A stretch of DNA of 64,000 bases from CAIWHR01 sp963713275 (GTDB lineage: Bacteria; Pseudomonadota; Gammaproteobacteria; Burkholderiales; Casimicrobiaceae), in NCBI GenBank assembly GCA_963713275.1, contig CAVQLG010000021.1:124001-188000 (forward strand). Reading direction: 5' to 3'. Positions 46,313 through 55,489 of this stretch are shown piece after piece. The translations under genes and the position numbers were made by a program. The notes beneath the pieces are model-generated. The model saw only the letters and a list, made by a program, of their open reading frames with translations. It searched no databases and was not told the origin of the DNA. How positions within the stretch are numbered: the first letter of the stretch is position 1; each line of letters starts with the position of its first letter.

Positions 46313-46972
46313 ATGAGCACCCTGGCACGCGCCTCCGCCGCGCTCCTCGCTGCCGGCTTCGTCGGTGCGGCGGGCGCGGTGCCCGTCACCCCCGAGGAGC
46401 TCGCGACGCTGTGTGCCAGCGTCGAGGACGCTTCCCACTGCGCGCGCGTCGTCGAAGGCGAGCAGCTCAAGCGGCTGCCGAACCTCGCGACCCGCGACGG
46501 CCTCAGCTTGCGCGTTTCGCTCTACCCGTCCGGGTCGACGACGTTCAGCGACGTCGAGGCCTTTGCGGGCGCGCGCTCGCACAGCCTCTGGGATTACCTC
46601 AGCACGATCAACGCCGTGGTGCTGTACACGACCGTCGACGACGTCGTCAGCTTCACGCTGCTGCAGCGCGCCAACGGCCGTCGGGTCGAGTTGCCCGCCG
46701 AGCCGAAAGTCGCGCCCGACCGGCAGCGGCTCGTGACCGCCGATTTCTGCGCGACGCGCTGCAGCAACGAGCTCGCGGTGTGGCGCATCACGCCCGAAGG
46801 CATCACCCGAGAGATCGTCTGGAAACCGGCCGCAGCGTGGGCCGACGCGGTAGCCACCTGGAAGGACGCCGAAACCCTGCGTGTCGAGTACACGGCAACC
46901 GGCGCCGCCGGGCCGCAGACGCTCGAGCGCAGGCTCTCCGATCCCGGCTGGACGCGCGCCGGGGGACGATGA
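46313..46972 (+). CDS. Uncharacterised exported protein upstream of trmB
   Basis: 219 residues with a signal peptide (MSTLARASAALLAAGFVGAAGAVP) and a mature domain of about 195 residues that I do not recognise (VTPEELATLCASVEDASHCA; LSLRVSLYPSGSTTFSDVEA; SHSLWDYLSTINAVVLYTTV). Paired cysteines (Cys-x8-Cys and FCATRC) suggest disulfides in the periplasm. ATG 46313 has no Shine-Dalgarno but overlaps the stop of a 29-codon upstream ORF; GTG 46304 is an alternative. Its stop overlaps the trmB start (ATGA), so it is co-translated with trmB although no functional link is evident. Confidence 0.75.
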   Translation: MSTLARASAALLAAGFVGAAGAVPVTPEELATLCASVEDASHCARVVEGEQLKRLPNLATRDGLSLRVSLYPSGSTTFSDVEAFAGARSHSLWDYLSTINAVVLYTTVDDVVSFTLLQRANGRRVELPAEPKVAPDRQRLVTADFCATRCSNELAVWRITPEGITREIVWKPAAAWADAVATWKDAETLRVEYTATGAAGPQTLERRLSDPGWTRAGGR

Positions 46973-47682
46973 CCCGCCTTCTCTCCGAAGGCGACGGGAG
47001 CGGCGCGCCGGCGGCGCACCACCGGCCGGTCCGCAGTTTCGTCCTGCGCCAGGGCCGGTTGTCGCCCGCACAGCAGCGCGCGCTCGAGGCATTGTTTCCC
47101 CGCTACGGGCTCGCCTACGCGGCGGCTGCGCTCGACTTCGACCGGGTCTTCGGCCGCAGGGCGCCGCGGGTGCTCGAGATCGGCTGCGGGATGGGCGAGA
47201 CCACGGCCGCGATCGCCGCGGCGCGGCCGGGGGAGGACTTCCTCGGGATCGAGGTCCACGCGCCGGGCGTGGGCAGCCTGCTCAACGAGATCGAACGCCG
47301 GCAGCTCGCCAACCTGCGGGTGATCCGGCACGACGCGGTCGAGGTGGTCGCCGACATGGTCCCTGCGGCCTCGCTGGCCGCAGTCCACGTCTTCTTTCCC
47401 GATCCCTGGCCGAAGAAGCGCCATCACAAGCGGCGCCTGCTCCAGCCGGCGTTCGTCCACGCGCTCGCCGTGCGGCTGCTGCCCGGGGGCCTGCTGCACG
47501 TGGCCACCGACTGGGAGGATTACGCCCAGCAGGCGCTCCTCACCCTGGAGGCGGAACCGCTGCTCGCGAACACGGCGCGCGGGTTCGCGCCCCGTCCCGC
47601 GTACCGGCCGCTGACCAAGTTCGAAGCGCGGGGCTTGAAGCTCGGGCACGGCGTGCGCGACATCGTGTTTCGGAGGCAGTGA
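46969..47682 (+). CDS. trmB: tRNA (guanine-N7-)-methyltransferase
   Basis: Uses SAM to make m7G46 in tRNA. The 237 residues contain RSFVLRQGRLSPAQQRALE at the N-terminus, SAM motif VLEIGCGMGETTAAIAAA (residues about 68-85) and the family signature VFFPDPWPKKRHHKRRLLQ, then LHVATDWEDYAQQAL. Start ATG 46969 overlapping the preceding stop. Convergent with the large glycosyltransferase, 22 bases away. Confidence 0.95.
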   Translation: MTRLLSEGDGSGAPAAHHRPVRSFVLRQGRLSPAQQRALEALFPRYGLAYAAAALDFDRVFGRRAPRVLEIGCGMGETTAAIAAARPGEDFLGIEVHAPGVGSLLNEIERRQLANLRVIRHDAVEVVADMVPAASLAAVHVFFPDPWPKKRHHKRRLLQPAFVHALAVRLLPGGLLHVATDWEDYAQQALLTLEAEPLLANTARGFAPRPAYRPLTKFEARGLKLGHGVRDIVFRRQ

Positions 47683-47704
47683 CAGCGGCGTCGCCGGCGC
47701 CGCG

Positions 47705-50700
47705 TCACGCCGGCGCGCCGGGCCTGGGGGCAAGCGCAAGCAGCTCGCCGACGGTCGCACGCGCGACCTCCCGCGAGAAGTGCGTGCGGATGTTCGCGCG
47801 TCCCCCGGCGGCGAGCCGTTCCCACAGCACGGGCTCGCGATAGACTTGCGCGATCGCCGCCGCGAACGCCTCGGCGCGGTCGGCAACCAGCACGTCGTCG
47901 CCCGGCGAGAGCGACATGCCCTCGATCGCTGCCGACGTCGCCACCACCGGCAGGCCGTAGCTCATCGCCAGGTTCACCTTGCCCTTGACGCCGGCGCCGT
48001 AGCGCAGCGGCGCGATCGACACGCGGCAGCCGGTGAACCACGGCGTGACGTCGGGAACGTAACCGGTGACGACGAGATCTTCGGCCGCCAGCGCGCGCAC
48101 CGTCGCCGGCGGGTCGGCCCCCACGATCGTCGTCTTCACGCCCGGCAACAGACGGCGAAGATGCGGCAGGACCTCGCGCGCGTACCAGAGCACGGCGTCG
48201 GTGTTGGGCGGGTGGCGAAACCCGCCGATGAACACCAGGCCCTCGCGCTCGGCCCAGGGCTGGCCACCGGGCAGCAACTCGTGGATGTTGGAGAGCACCT
48301 GCACGCGCGCCTGCGGCAGCACCTGCGCGAGCAGCTTCTGCTCGATCGGCGAAACGACGAGCGTCACGTCGGCTTCGGCGATGAGCGCGAGCTCGGCCGC
48401 GCGCGTGGCGGCGGCCGCCGCGGTGGCCGCCGCGCTGCCTTCGAGCTCGGCGAGGCGCTCCTCGCGCAGGAAGTGCAGGTCGACGGTGTCGAACACGAGC
48501 AGCGCCTGCGGCGCGAAAGCCCGCACCGCGTCGAAGTGCTTCGCGGCAATGTAATGGCGCGCCACGAAAACGAGATCGAATTCGCGCCCGCGCGTGCCGA
48601 GGAGCTCGGAGACCGACGTCGCGTAAGGGTGGAAAACCACTTCGACCCCGGCCTGCTGCAGGTCGCGAACGTAGGGCTGCCGATACTCCAGGTTGTCGGC
48701 GACGAAGGTGACCTTGCAGCCTTGCTCGACCAGGATCTCAAGCAGCGCCTGCGTGCGCACCGATCCCGAGTCCCGGTCGGGCGTGAGCATGCAGGCCTCG
48801 ATCACCAGCACGCGGTGGCGCGCGCGACGATCGCGCTCGGCCCACACCAGCATGCCGTTGGGGCGATGGGCGGCGAGCTCGCGCGCCCACTTCTGCGCGA
48901 ACTTCGCCTGGTTGCCGACCTGATACTGCTTGATGCCGCTGCGCTCGTCGGTGCCCGAGGTCTGCCCTTCGAGGTGGACGATGGTCGCCGCGGGTTGATA
49001 GTAGACCCTGCGTCCCGCCGCGCGCACCGCGAACGCGAGGTCGGTGTCCTCGTAGTACGCGGGGGCGTAGCGGTCATCGAATCCGCCCAGGTCGCGGAAG
49101 AGCCGGGCCGGGATCGCCAGGCATGCGCCCGAGCAGTAGTCGGCTTCGCGCAGGTAGTTGTGCTCGGGCCGGTCCGGATCCCCGTCGCGACCGTCGTTCC
49201 ACGCCGAGCCGTCGCGCCAGACGATGCCACCGGCTTCCTGCAGCCGCCCGTCCGGGTAGACGAGCTTCGCCCCGACCAAACCGGCGTCGGGTCGCCGGGC
49301 GAAGACCCCGAGCAACGCGTCCAGCCAGCCGTCGGTCACCAGCGCATCATTGTTGAGAAACACGAGCGTCTCGCCCCGGGCGAGCGTCGCCGCGCGATTG
49401 CAGCTGCGCAGGAATCCCAGGTTCTGCGGGTTGCGCTCGATCCTCGCGCCCGTCACCGGCGCCAGCGCGACCGAGACGGGATCCGGGGAGGCGTCGTCGA
49501 GCACGATCACCTCGTAGCTTCCGGGCGCCGTGTGCCTGGCGATGCTCTTCAGGCAATTGAACGTGAGCAGCGGCTTGCCGTAGACGGGAATCAGGATCGA
49601 CACCCGCGGCGCGCCCGCGGCGACCGGCAGCGCGAGCGGCGTCACCTCGGTGTCGAGACCGGGCGGCACGAACGCCCGCGGCCGGAAGCGGCGCGGCCGC
49701 ACGAAGCGGGTCCACAGCCGCCGGGCGAGCGCCCGCGGACCGTCGTCGCGCAGGATCGTCAGCGCGAGACTCGCCTGCCGCGGCGTGCGGCGCACGCCTC
49801 GCCAGCGGGCCAGAAGCTGCGCGCGCGCAATCTTCAGCCGGTGAACGACGGCGCGCAGCGGGGCAGTCATGCGCCAGCTGGTCGAGGACTCGAGCGCGTG
49901 AATGCGCTCGCGCGCCACGGCGATCAACGCGGCCTGCCGCTCGAACTCACGCTGCATGTCGCTGCGCTCGCGCTGGCGCAGCGCGCTCTCGCGCTGCAGG
50001 TCGTCCTCGGCAGTCTCGACGCGACGCTCGAACTCCCGCCGCGCTTCGGCCTGCCCGCACAGCACACCCGCGCGGTAGAGCGCCGGCAGCGAGAGCACTT
50101 TCCGCTCGGCCGCGCCCGGCTGCTGAAAGCGCGCGGCCTCGAGCTCGGGCAGCGGCGGCCGCACGCCGCCGGCGCAGAGGTCCACCCCCGCGAGGTACCG
50201 CGCCAAATAGGCGTCCGGCGCACTCGCCCCCGTCAGCCCGGCGGCGCTTGCCACCGGCACCGGCGCCAGCGACAGCAGGGCCTCGTTCCACGCCGCGGCC
50301 GGCGCATCCCAGGGCAGCAGCTTGACACCCGGCCGGCCGGCGAGCCGCTCGGGAAGCGCGCCCAGCGCCGAAGCGACGATCGGCAAGCCGGTGGCGATGG
50401 CCTCGGACAGCGTGTAGGACCAGGTCTCGGGCACCTGCGCCGGAAACCAGAGCACGTCGGGCCACTCGATCGCCAGGCGCTGCGCGAGATCGCCTTCGAC
50501 GTACTCCCCCGTCGCCGACAACGCCGGCACGCAGTCCTCGGGCAGCGGCGCGCCGGTCGAACCGACGACCCGGAACGCGAGCGGCAGGCGGCGCGCGTTC
50601 GCGTCGCGCGCGCAGGCGATCGCCGTGGCGAGCCCTTTCTCCGCGGCGAGGTGCCCCGGCAAAACGACGCGCAGCCGCGGCGCGGGCACCGCCGGCGCCG

Positions 50701-51343
50701 GCTCGGCGTGCGGCCAATGCTGGAACGCGAGGTCCGGGTGGTAGCGACCGATACGCCGGGCGAGGTCGCGCGACGGCACGATGCATCGCGCCGCGCCACG
50801 AAGAAAGGCGCCGAGCCGGCCCCGCCACGCGTGTATGTCGTCTCCCCAGGGATTCGGGCGATCGGCGATGCACGCGTTGCACCCGGCCGCGTCCGGCTCG
50901 CCGCAGTAGGCCCCCTCGCGCGTCGCCAGAACGTTCTGCGGACAGATCACGAAATGGTCGTGCAGCGTGCAATCGTAGGGAACGCCGACCCGCCGCGGCA
51001 GCGCCAGCGCCGCGGCCGGCAGCCCGCGAACGTGGTGGAAGTGGAACCGCACGACGCCGAGCGCACGCATCACCGCCGCGAGCCGGTCTTCGTCTGCGGG
51101 CAGCGCGAAATAGAGCGCGAGGCTGCCGTCGTGGCGCGACAGCTCGACGTGCCCTCCGCCCGCCGGGCGCAGGTGCAGCACTTCACAGCGATCGGCCAGC
51201 AGCGCCGCGAGGTCGTCCACGTGGCGGCGCACGCCGCCGCCCCAGCCGTGGTCGACCATGACGAGCGCCGGACGCGCTGCGGCGGCAAGGCACGCCAACG
51301 TTTCGGATGGCGCGGACCGAGGGCGGACGGGCGGGGACGCCAA
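47705..51343 (-). CDS. Three-domain glycosyltransferase (GT4-like, GT2, GT4-like)
   Basis: 1212 residues. Residues about 25-400 are a GT4-like GT-B domain (LVMVDHGWGGGVRRHVDDLA; PGHLAAEKGLATAIACARDA; WSYTLSEAIATGLPIVASAL). Residues about 430-485 are an Arg/Glu-rich coiled coil ending in the linker LESSTSWRMTAPLR. Residues about 580-800 are a GT2 domain (VSILIPVYGKPLLTFNCLKS; VLDDASPD; FLNNDAL; YYEDTDLAFAVR). Residues about 845-1200 are a second GT4-like domain (FIGGFRHPPNTDAVLWY; YGAGVKGKVNLAMSYGLPVV). Such proteins build surface polysaccharide or glycosylate envelope proteins. The first codon is a TTG without a good Shine-Dalgarno; the start could lie further in. No sugar-biosynthesis genes adjoin it. 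Confidence 0.9.
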   Translation of the reverse strand: MASPPVRPRSAPSETLACLAAAARPALVMVDHGWGGGVRRHVDDLAALLADRCEVLHLRPAGGGHVELSRHDGSLALYFALPADEDRLAAVMRALGVVRFHFHHVRGLPAAALALPRRVGVPYDCTLHDHFVICPQNVLATREGAYCGEPDAAGCNACIADRPNPWGDDIHAWRGRLGAFLRGAARCIVPSRDLARRIGRYHPDLAFQHWPHAEPAPAVPAPRLRVVLPGHLAAEKGLATAIACARDANARRLPLAFRVVGSTGAPLPEDCVPALSATGEYVEGDLAQRLAIEWPDVLWFPAQVPETWSYTLSEAIATGLPIVASALGALPERLAGRPGVKLLPWDAPAAAWNEALLSLAPVPVASAAGLTGASAPDAYLARYLAGVDLCAGGVRPPLPELEAARFQQPGAAERKVLSLPALYRAGVLCGQAEARREFERRVETAEDDLQRESALRQRERSDMQREFERQAALIAVARERIHALESSTSWRMTAPLRAVVHRLKIARAQLLARWRGVRRTPRQASLALTILRDDGPRALARRLWTRFVRPRRFRPRAFVPPGLDTEVTPLALPVAAGAPRVSILIPVYGKPLLTFNCLKSIARHTAPGSYEVIVLDDASPDPVSVALAPVTGARIERNPQNLGFLRSCNRAATLARGETLVFLNNDALVTDGWLDALLGVFARRPDAGLVGAKLVYPDGRLQEAGGIVWRDGSAWNDGRDGDPDRPEHNYLREADYCSGACLAIPARLFRDLGGFDDRYAPAYYEDTDLAFAVRAAGRRVYYQPAATIVHLEGQTSGTDERSGIKQYQVGNQAKFAQKWARELAAHRPNGMLVWAERDRRARHRVLVIEACMLTPDRDSGSVRTQALLEILVEQGCKVTFVADNLEYRQPYVRDLQQAGVEVVFHPYATSVSELLGTRGREFDLVFVARHYIAAKHFDAVRAFAPQALLVFDTVDLHFLREERLAELEGSAAATAAAAATRAAELALIAEADVTLVVSPIEQKLLAQVLPQARVQVLSNIHELLPGGQPWAEREGLVFIGGFRHPPNTDAVLWYAREVLPHLRRLLPGVKTTIVGADPPATVRALAAEDLVVTGYVPDVTPWFTGCRVSIAPLRYGAGVKGKVNLAMSYGLPVVATSAAIEGMSLSPGDDVLVADRAEAFAAAIAQVYREPVLWERLAAGGRANIRTHFSREVARATVGELLALAPRPGAPA

Positions 51344-51384
51344 GGTGGGTACGGATGGCAGGCGCGGGCGGCGGCCGGCCCGGT

Positions 51385-52242
51385 CTAGCCGAGCTCGAGT
51401 ACGAGCGGCTGGTGATCCGACGCCTGTGTCGCCGGATCGACCGTGAGCGAGCGCACCCGCGGCGTGAGCTCCTCGCTCGCGAAGACGTAGTCGCAGTGCA
51501 GCTCGGGACCCCCGGGCTCCATCTTGCTGTGGATGCAGAACGTCGACGGATGCGGCACGCCGGGATGCGTGAGGGTCCAGCAGTCATGCAGCGCGGCGGT
51601 GCCGTCAGCGAAAGGCTCGAGCATCCGGCCGTGGTCGGGATCGTCGGGCTCGAGGTTGAAGTCGCCGCAGATCAGCGTTGCGGCCGGCCGCAGGTACGTG
51701 TTGAACGGCCCGCCGCTCTCGTCGGTGACCTTGCCCACGCGCGCGTGCCCGTGCCCCTCGGCGTACACCGCGCGCAACGCCTCGACCTGCGCGCTGCGCT
51801 GCTTGCGCGAGTACCACTCGAGGTGGGTGGTGATCACGCGCAGCTCGCCGAACGGCGCTTGGAGCACCGCCTCGACGGCAATCCTCGGCATGCCGTTGAC
51901 CCCCGGATCGGCCGGGAACGGCAGCAGGTGCCGGTACACCTGCCGCACGGGCAGCCGGCTTAGGATCATGTTGCCGAAGCGCCGGCGCCGGCCGCGCTCG
52001 CCCGGGTGGTCGACGGCGACGCCGGGAACGGCCGCGTACGCCGGCAGGAGCGCCGCGAGCGCCGCGAACTGGTCCTCGCCGGCGCTGCCGGCGAGCCGCG
52101 GAGCGGGAAAGTGGTCGGCGATCTCCTGCAGGCACAGCACGTCGAAGTCGGCCAGGCGCTGCGCCTCGGCGACGATGCGCGCCGGATCGACCCGGCCGTC
52201 GATGCCGCAGCACCACTGCGTGTTCCAGGTGATGAGCTTCAT
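51385..52242 (-). CDS. Endonuclease/exonuclease/phosphatase (EEP) family hydrolase
   Basis: 285-residue metal-dependent phosphoesterase. The fold's landmarks are MKLITWNTQWCCGIDG (first strand with Asn), DFDVLCLQEIADHF (metal-binding Glu), TTHLEWYSRKQRSAQVEAL, LICGDFNLEPDD (catalytic Asp/Asn), HCDYVFASEEL and ASDHQPLVLEL (catalytic Asp-His). Substrate could be a nucleic acid or a small phosphodiester; the upstream sugar-phosphate transporter debris makes a phosphodiesterase role attractive but unproven. ATG 52242 overlaps the stop of the permease stump (ATGA). Confidence 0.88.
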   Translation of the reverse strand: MKLITWNTQWCCGIDGRVDPARIVAEAQRLADFDVLCLQEIADHFPAPRLAGSAGEDQFAALAALLPAYAAVPGVAVDHPGERGRRRRFGNMILSRLPVRQVYRHLLPFPADPGVNGMPRIAVEAVLQAPFGELRVITTHLEWYSRKQRSAQVEALRAVYAEGHGHARVGKVTDESGGPFNTYLRPAATLICGDFNLEPDDPDHGRMLEPFADGTAALHDCWTLTHPGVPHPSTFCIHSKMEPGGPELHCDYVFASEELTPRVRSLTVDPATQASDHQPLVLELG

Positions 52243-52367
52243 TGGATCCCCGCCCGCATGAACGACTGCACGCAATGCCGCTGGAAGAGCAGGAACGCGA
52301 TCAGGAGCGGCCCCGAGGTCAACCGCGTCGCCGCCGTGATGATCGGACGATGGCTCGCGGGGCTCAT
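52239..52367 (-). pseudogene. Stump of a MalG/UgpE-type permease
   Basis: A 42-codon frame whose last 25 residues (GPLLIAFLLFQRHCVQSFMRAGI) match the C-terminal helix and tail of carbohydrate ABC permeases of the MalG/UgpE group; a full protein would be about 280 residues. The ATG overlaps the stop of the upstream Ugp-type ATPase, and the stop overlaps the start of the EEP gene, both by ATGA. It appears to be what is left after an internal deletion that kept the gene borders and reading frame. Confidence 0.6.
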
Positions 52368-53454
52368 GCGAACATCGTTGCGGCTTCGAAGCGCTCGGTA
52401 TCCGCGCGGCGCGTGCCGTCGCGTTCGAAGAAATGCTGGGCGGAGCCCGCCCACGACAACCACGCGGTATCCCCGGGGGCGAGCCCCACGCTGCCGCCGA
52501 TGCGCGCCGCCAGCGTCGCATTGCCGAGCCGACAGCTGACGAGCGAGTCGGCACCGAGGTACTCGACGCCCAGGACCGTCGCCGCGGCGCCCTGCCCGTG
52601 CAGCAGCGTGATGTGTTCCGGGCGCAGGCCCAGCGTCAGCCCGGCGCAGTCGATGGGCGCGACCACGGGACCGCGGGTCCCGTCGATGACCGCGCCGTCG
52701 GCCCCTGCGGCGAGGGGCAGCAGGTTCATCGGCGGCGTGCCGATGAAGCGCGCGACGAAGGTGTTGGCCGGCCTCTCGTAGAGCTCGACCGGGGTGGCGT
52801 TCTGCTCGACCCGGCCGGCGTTGAGCAGGATGACCCGGTCGGCCATCGACATCGCTTCGACCTGGTCGTGCGTGACGTAGACCATGGTGATGCCCAGTGT
52901 CCGCTGCAGCGCGCGGATCTCCGCGCGCATCTCCTGACGCAGCTGGGCGTCGAGGTTCGACAGCGGCTCGTCCATGAGGCACACGGGCGCCTCGGCGATG
53001 ATCGCGCGACCCAGCGCCACGCGCTGCTGCTGCCCCCCGAGAGCTGCCCCGGCTTGCGGTCGAGCAGCGGCGCGACGCCGAGGAGCTCCGCGACGCGCTT
53101 GAGCCGGGCCGCGATGTCGGCCGGCGCGACCTTGCGCACGCGCAGCCCGAAGACGATGTTCTCGGCGACCGAAAGATGCGGGAACAGCGCGTAGCTCTGG
53201 AACACCATCGCGATATTGCGTTGCGACGGCGGCAGGTGGGTGACGTCGCGGTCCGCGATGCGGATTTGGCCACCGTCGGCCCGCTCGAGGCCGGCGATGA
53301 GGCGCAGCGTCGTCGACTTGCCGCAGCCGGAGGGACCGAGCAGCACGTTGAGCGTGCCGGGTTCGAGCTCGAACGACAGCCGGTCGACCGCGTGCACGCG
53401 GCCCTCGCGGGTGGTCCAGCGCTTGCTGACGTCCAGCGCCGCGATCGCCGACAT
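52364..53454 (-). pseudogene. ugpC: Sugar/glycerol-3-phosphate ABC transporter ATPase (UgpC/MalK type), frameshifted
   Basis: Reads as a 363-residue MalK/UgpC-type ATPase broken once. The N-terminal frame has GPSGCGKSTTLRLIAGLERA, VFQSYALFPHLSVAENIVFG and reaches KPGQLSGG. At the C6 run 53033-53038 one base appears missing. The second frame then continues with QQQRVALGRAII, LMDEPLSNLDAQLR, VYVTHDQVEAMSMADRV, FIGTPPMNLLPL and a TOBE domain to the stop at 52364. FIGTPPMNLL is the form seen in UgpC-like proteins. The homopolymer context favours sequencing error, but the absence of intact permease and binding-protein genes and the adjacent permease stump also fit real decay. Confidence 0.8.
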
Positions 53455-53618
53455 CAGCGCTGCGGCGCTTCAGGCCCCGGCCCACCGGCGCGCAGCGTGC
53501 ACGGCCGGGAACAAAAGGCGATGGGAGACGGTTCGAACATGGCGAGGCTCGCTCGGGCACACAACAGGGCGGTCTCGAACGGGGCCCGCGGGCCGGTCGC
53601 CCCCGCACCGGCCCGCCA

Positions 53619-54434
53619 TCATAGCATTGGCGGCGGCGAGGCGAATCCGCGGAATAGCGCGGCCAGCGCCTGGCCGGGGTCGGCCGCGCGCATGAACGCC
53701 TCGCCGACGAGGAACGCGTGCACGCCGTGCGTGCGCATCGTCGCCACGTCGGCGCCCGTCAGGATGCCGCTCTCGGTCACCACCAGCCGGTGGGCCGGCA
53801 CGCGCGGCAGGAGGTCCAGTGTCGTCGCCAGCGCGACGTCGAAGGTGCGCAGGTTGCGGTTGTTGATGCCGATGAGCGGCGTGGCGAGCTTCAGCGCCCG
53901 GTCGAGCTCGGCGCTGTCGTGCACCTCGACCAGCACCGCCATGCCGAGATCGCTCGCGCAGGCCTCGAACGCGGCGAGGCGCGCGTCGTCCAGCGCCGCG
54001 ACGATGAGCAGGACGGCGTCGGCGCCCCAGGCGCGCGCTTCGGCGATCTGGTACTCGTCGACGATGAAGTCCTTGCGCAGCGCAGGCAGGCCGACCGCGG
54101 CCCGCGCGGCGGTCAGGTGCTCGGGCGCCCCCTGGAAATAGGGACGGTCGGTCAGTACCGACAGGCAGGCCGCGCCGCCGGCCTCGTAGCGCGCGGCGAT
54201 CCGCGGCGGATCGAAGATGGGCCGCAGCACGCCCTTGCTCGGGCTCGCCTTCTTGATCTCGGCGATCACCGCGGCGCGCCCCGCCGCGATCTTCCCGCGC
54301 AGCGCCGCCTCGAAATCGCGAACCGGGCCGGCGTGGCGCGCCTCAGCCAGCACCTGTGCATTCGAATGCACGCGCTTCGCCGCCGCAACCTCGTCGACCT
54401 TGGTCGCGAGGATGCGCCGCAGGATGTCGCTCAT
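53619..54434 (-). CDS. trpC: Indole-3-glycerol phosphate synthase
   Basis: Fourth step of tryptophan synthesis, closing the indole ring. The 271 residues form a TIM barrel with AVIAEIKKASPSKGVLRPIF, CLSVLTDRPYFQGAPEHLTA, LPALRKDFIVDEYQIAEARA, LIGINNRNLRTFDVAL and VVTESGILTGADVATM. It starts at ATG 54434, overlapping the trpD stop by four bases. Monofunctional (no fused TrpF). Last gene of trpG-trpD-trpC. Confidence 0.96.
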   Translation of the reverse strand: MSDILRRILATKVDEVAAAKRVHSNAQVLAEARHAGPVRDFEAALRGKIAAGRAAVIAEIKKASPSKGVLRPIFDPPRIAARYEAGGAACLSVLTDRPYFQGAPEHLTAARAAVGLPALRKDFIVDEYQIAEARAWGADAVLLIVAALDDARLAAFEACASDLGMAVLVEVHDSAELDRALKLATPLIGINNRNLRTFDVALATTLDLLPRVPAHRLVVTESGILTGADVATMRTHGVHAFLVGEAFMRAADPGQALAALFRGFASPPPML

Positions 54435-55489
54435 GGCCCCGGCCGTGCCTGTGCTGCTGCGGCGCCGAGGCGCTGGGTGACGGCGACGAAGTCGTCGAGC
54501 TTCCTCCTCGCCGCGCCCGAGGCGATCGCCGCGCGCGCACGTTCGATCCCGTCCGCGATCGTCACCGCGACGTCCGCGGCGTACAACGCCGCGCCGGCGT
54601 TGAGGGTGACGATCTCCCGCGGCGTGCCTTCGACGCCGGCGAGCGCCTCCAGCAGCATCGCCTTCGACTCGGCCGCATCCTCCACCTTGAGCCCGCGGTT
54701 GCTGATCATCGCGAGGCCGAAGTCCTCGGGGTGGATCTCGTACTCGCGAATCTCGCCGTCCTTGAGTTCGCCGACCATGGTCGCCGCACCCAGCGACACT
54801 TCGTCCATCCCGTCCTTGCCGTAGACGACGACCGCGTGCCGGCTCCCCAGCCGTTGCAGCACGCGGACCAGGATGCCGACCAGATCCGGATGGAAGACGC
54901 CGAGGAGCTGGTTCGACGCACCCGCCGGATTGGTGAGCGGCCCCAGGATGTTGAAGATCGTGCGCACGCCGAGCTCCTTGCGCACCGGCGCCGCGTGCTT
55001 CATCGCCGCGTGGTGGTTGGGCGCGAACATGAAGCCGATGCCGGTCTGCCCGATCGACGCCGCGACGCCGGCCGGCGGGAGGTTGATGTTGGCGCCCAGC
55101 GCTTCCAGCACGTCGGCGCTGCCGGACTTCGACGACACCGAACGGCCGCCGTGCTTGGCTACGCGCGCGCCGGCAGCGGCGGCGACGAACATCGACGCGG
55201 TCGAGATGTTGAACGTGTGCGCCGCGTCGCCCCCGGTGCCCACGATGTCGAGCAGCGGCGGACCCGGCGGCACCGCGACCTTGGTCGCGAACTCGCGCAT
55301 CACCTGCGCGGCGGCGGCGATCTCGCCGACCGTCTCCTTCTTCACCCGCAGGCCCACGGTCAGCGCGGCGATCATCACCGGCGAGACCTCTCCGCTCATG
55401 ATCCGTCGCATGAGCGACAGCATCTCGTCGGGGAAGATCTCGCGGTGCTCGATCGTGCGCTGCAACGCGTCCTGGAGGCTGATCGTCAT
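54431..55489 (-). CDS. trpD: Anthranilate phosphoribosyltransferase
   Basis: Transfers phosphoribose from PRPP to anthranilate. The 352 residues contain the PRPP/Mg loop DIVGTGGDAAHTFNISTASM, VAKHGGRSVSSKSGSADVLE and FNILGPLTNPAGASNQLLGV. ATG 55489 gives the standard start (MTISLQDALQRTIEHREI). Overlaps trpG and trpC at its two ends by ATGA, so the three genes are translationally coupled. Confidence 0.96.
   Translation of the reverse strand: MTISLQDALQRTIEHREIFPDEMLSLMRRIMSGEVSPVMIAALTVGLRVKKETVGEIAAAAQVMREFATKVAVPPGPPLLDIVGTGGDAAHTFNISTASMFVAAAAGARVAKHGGRSVSSKSGSADVLEALGANINLPPAGVAASIGQTGIGFMFAPNHHAAMKHAAPVRKELGVRTIFNILGPLTNPAGASNQLLGVFHPDLVGILVRVLQRLGSRHAVVVYGKDGMDEVSLGAATMVGELKDGEIREYEIHPEDFGLAMISNRGLKVEDAAESKAMLLEALAGVEGTPREIVTLNAGAALYAADVAVTIADGIERARAAIASGAARRKLDDFVAVTQRLGAAAAQARPGP

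Noticed and set aside
47780..51388. Open plus-strand frame of about 1200 codons antisense to the glycosyltransferase
   Set aside because: The minus strand encodes clear GT domains; the antisense translation is low-complexity Arg/His/Val-rich with no recognisable motif.
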